Source of the DNA: Spirosoma fluviale
Lineage (GTDB): Bacteria; Bacteroidota; Bacteroidia; Cytophagales; Spirosomataceae
Direction: 5' to 3'
Assembly: GCF_900230225.1 (NCBI RefSeq)
Contig: NZ_OCNH01000004.1
Location: forward strand, 408,708-472,707
DNA length: 64,000 nt
A program made the position numbers and the translations under genes. Below, piece after piece: positions 63,062-64,000 of this stretch (its first letter is position 1; each line of letters begins with the position of its first letter). The notes beneath the pieces are model-generated. The model saw only the letters and a list, made by a program, of their open reading frames with translations. It was not told the origin of the DNA and did not search any database.

Positions 63062-63523
63062 ATGGCCCGCCCAACGCCCGAGTTAATTTATGCCCTTCGT
63101 CAAACAGCCCAGAATTTACAACATGGTGCTCCTTATCAATGGGGACATATGGGTGGCTGTAATTGTGGAAACCTTGCTCAACAGCTTACAAAGCTTAATA
63201 AGCAACAGATCCATCAGTATGCTATGCAGCGTCATGGCGATTGGAATGAACAGGCTGAAGATTACTGTTCGACTAGTGAAATGCCAATCGATCTCTTAAT
63301 TAATGAAATGCTCAACGCGGGCCTAGTTCTTGAGGATATAAAACACCTTGAGCGGTTAGATGATCGGCAGGTACTACTTCGCTTTCCGCTTGAGCAAAGA
63401 TATTTAAAGCATAACGTACGCCAGGATGTGATTGCTTATATGAACGCTTGGGCCGATTTACTGGAGGAAGAATTTTTAGAGAAAATCACGTTGCCAGCTA
63501 TGGAAACCTTTGAAATGGCGTAA
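63062..63523 (+). CDS. Conserved protein of unknown function
   Basis: 153 residues, soluble, no signal. N-terminal QHGAPYQWGHMGGCNCGNLAQQLTKL with a CxC motif that could bind metal; middle GDWNEQAEDYCSTSEMPIDLLINEMLNAGL; C-terminal helices LLEEEFLEKITLPAMETF. I recognise it as a type conserved in Cytophagales but no function is known to me. Single gene between leuA and the rRNA operon. Confidence 0.75.
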   Translation: MARPTPELIYALRQTAQNLQHGAPYQWGHMGGCNCGNLAQQLTKLNKQQIHQYAMQRHGDWNEQAEDYCSTSEMPIDLLINEMLNAGLVLEDIKHLERLDDRQVLLRFPLEQRYLKHNVRQDVIAYMNAWADLLEEEFLEKITLPAMETFEMA

Positions 63524-63552
63524 AATACTGGCATCAACTTCATTGAATCTAC

Positions 63553-63582
63553 AAGGCTTGCACATTTGTGTAAGCCTTTTTT
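63553..63582 (+). terminator. Terminator of the conserved gene
   Basis: AAGGCTTGCACA-TTTG-TGTAAGCCTT followed by a T-run (TTTTTTT in all). Confidence 0.85.
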
Positions 63583-63613
63583 TACATCGTTCCGGTACAG
63601 CCGTTAATAAACG

Positions 63614-63642
63614 CAAAAAGCCTGTCCGGATGGACAGGCTTT
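63614..63642 (-). terminator. Terminator of the rRNA operon
   Basis: On the minus strand AAAGCCTGTCC-ATCC-GGACAGGCTTTTTGC: 11-bp arms and a T-run, 12 bases after the 5S gene. Confidence 0.88.
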
Positions 63643-63653
63643 CGCTGTTTCAA

Positions 63654-63768
63654 TAGGTGGCATCTTCCTACTCTCCCGCTTGTGACAGCAGTACCATCGG
63701 CAGTACGGGGCTTAACGGCTCTGTTCGAAATGGTAGAGGTGAACACCCGCCTAAACTACACCAACCTA
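63654..63768 (-). rRNA. rrf: 5S ribosomal RNA
   Basis: On the minus strand the sequence shows the conserved GGCGGGTGTTCACCTC, CCATTTCGAACAGAGCCGTTAAG and GCCGATGGTACTGC blocks of 5S rRNA. The ends TAGGTTGG and CCACCTA form helix I. About 115 nt; ends are approximate. Confidence 0.93.
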
Positions 63769-63904
63769 ATTGACTCTTTCGTGTGACTCACAGATGTGAG
63801 CGTACACAATATCTTGTTGTCTTTTTTCCTACAGAGAGAGACCTGGATATTCCACTTTTCGTATGACTCATTCCATCAACCTTCAAACACAGCGCAACTG
63901 TAAA

Positions 63905-64000
63905 CACGCTTCCGGGGCCATTAGTACGGCTCGGCTTTATGGCTCTCACCACCTCCACCTGCCGCCTATCAACGTCGTCGTCTACAACACCCCTTTATAC
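63905..64000 (-). rRNA. rrl: 23S ribosomal RNA, 3' end (runs off the window)
   Basis: The minus strand reads GTTGATAGGCGGCAGGTGGA, then GCCGAGCCGTACTAATGGCC, the conserved end of domain VI before the 23S 3' terminus. The exact 3' end is approximate. About 135 bases of spacer lie between it and 5S; no tRNA is in that spacer. Confidence 0.9.

Overview
The window looks like chromosome of a Bacteroidota member, most likely a Cytophagales/Spirosoma-type genome. This rests on SusC/SusD pairs, a CRTAC1-type VCBS protein, a BatD-like protein, promoters of the TTG-N19-TAnnTTTG type, and roughly half G+C with A+T-rich intergenic DNA. The genus is an inference; no 16S sequence is present.

Layout. 1-9946 (minus strand): the 5' end of one SusC-type TonB receptor, then a SusC-SusD-CRTAC1 lipoprotein operon; the two susC genes share a leader element. 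10837-18103: a GlcD-type FAD/Fe-S oxidase, a secreted M43-like metalloprotease and an APC permease. 18272-24369: a TonB receptor, a Tat-exported Gfo/Idh/MocA oxidoreductase, ApbE and a small membrane protein. 24409-29644: Uma2-type nuclease, aroC, a BatD-like protein, a small conserved ORF and a beta-CASP MBL hydrolase. 29738-39808: pbpC, an NTF2-like protein, a giant alpha-2-macroglobulin lipoprotein (pbpC/A2M is a known pairing) and an extremely Arg/Asp/Ser/Asn-rich lipoprotein. 39987-41116: gamma carbonic anhydrase-like protein and HupE-like protein. 41234-48449: three tandem M1 peptidase paralogues.

48450-49407 is a compact accessory patch: an intergenic inverted repeat, a promoter, a 5' tRNA-Pro fragment, a GIY-YIG nuclease gene, an intact tRNA-Pro(GGG) beginning three bases after its stop, two 102-bp tandem copies of a degenerate tRNA 3' part plus terminator, and a MITE-like element with long terminal inverted repeats. 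Then come a small secreted protein, a cytochrome c-PQQ dehydrogenase, and a single A+T-rich foreign-looking gene (53009-55492) that joins a sacsin/HSP90-type ATPase to a PD-(D/E)xK-like nuclease end and is followed by an attC-like folded site.

55860-62946 is a leucine biosynthesis cluster: leuC, leuD, a long LeuA/CimA-type synthase, a methyltransferase, leuB, then a short leuA behind its own promoter, a Leu-rich leader peptide and a terminator (classic attenuation layout). The window ends with a conserved small protein and the 3' end of an rRNA operon (5S and the tail of 23S, minus strand).

The most notable observations are (i) a palindromic repeat inserted in frame in two unrelated protein genes, (ii) the tRNA-Pro/GIY-YIG/tandem-tRNA-tail locus, (iii) the ATPase-nuclease gene with an attC-like end, and (iv) the leuA attenuator.
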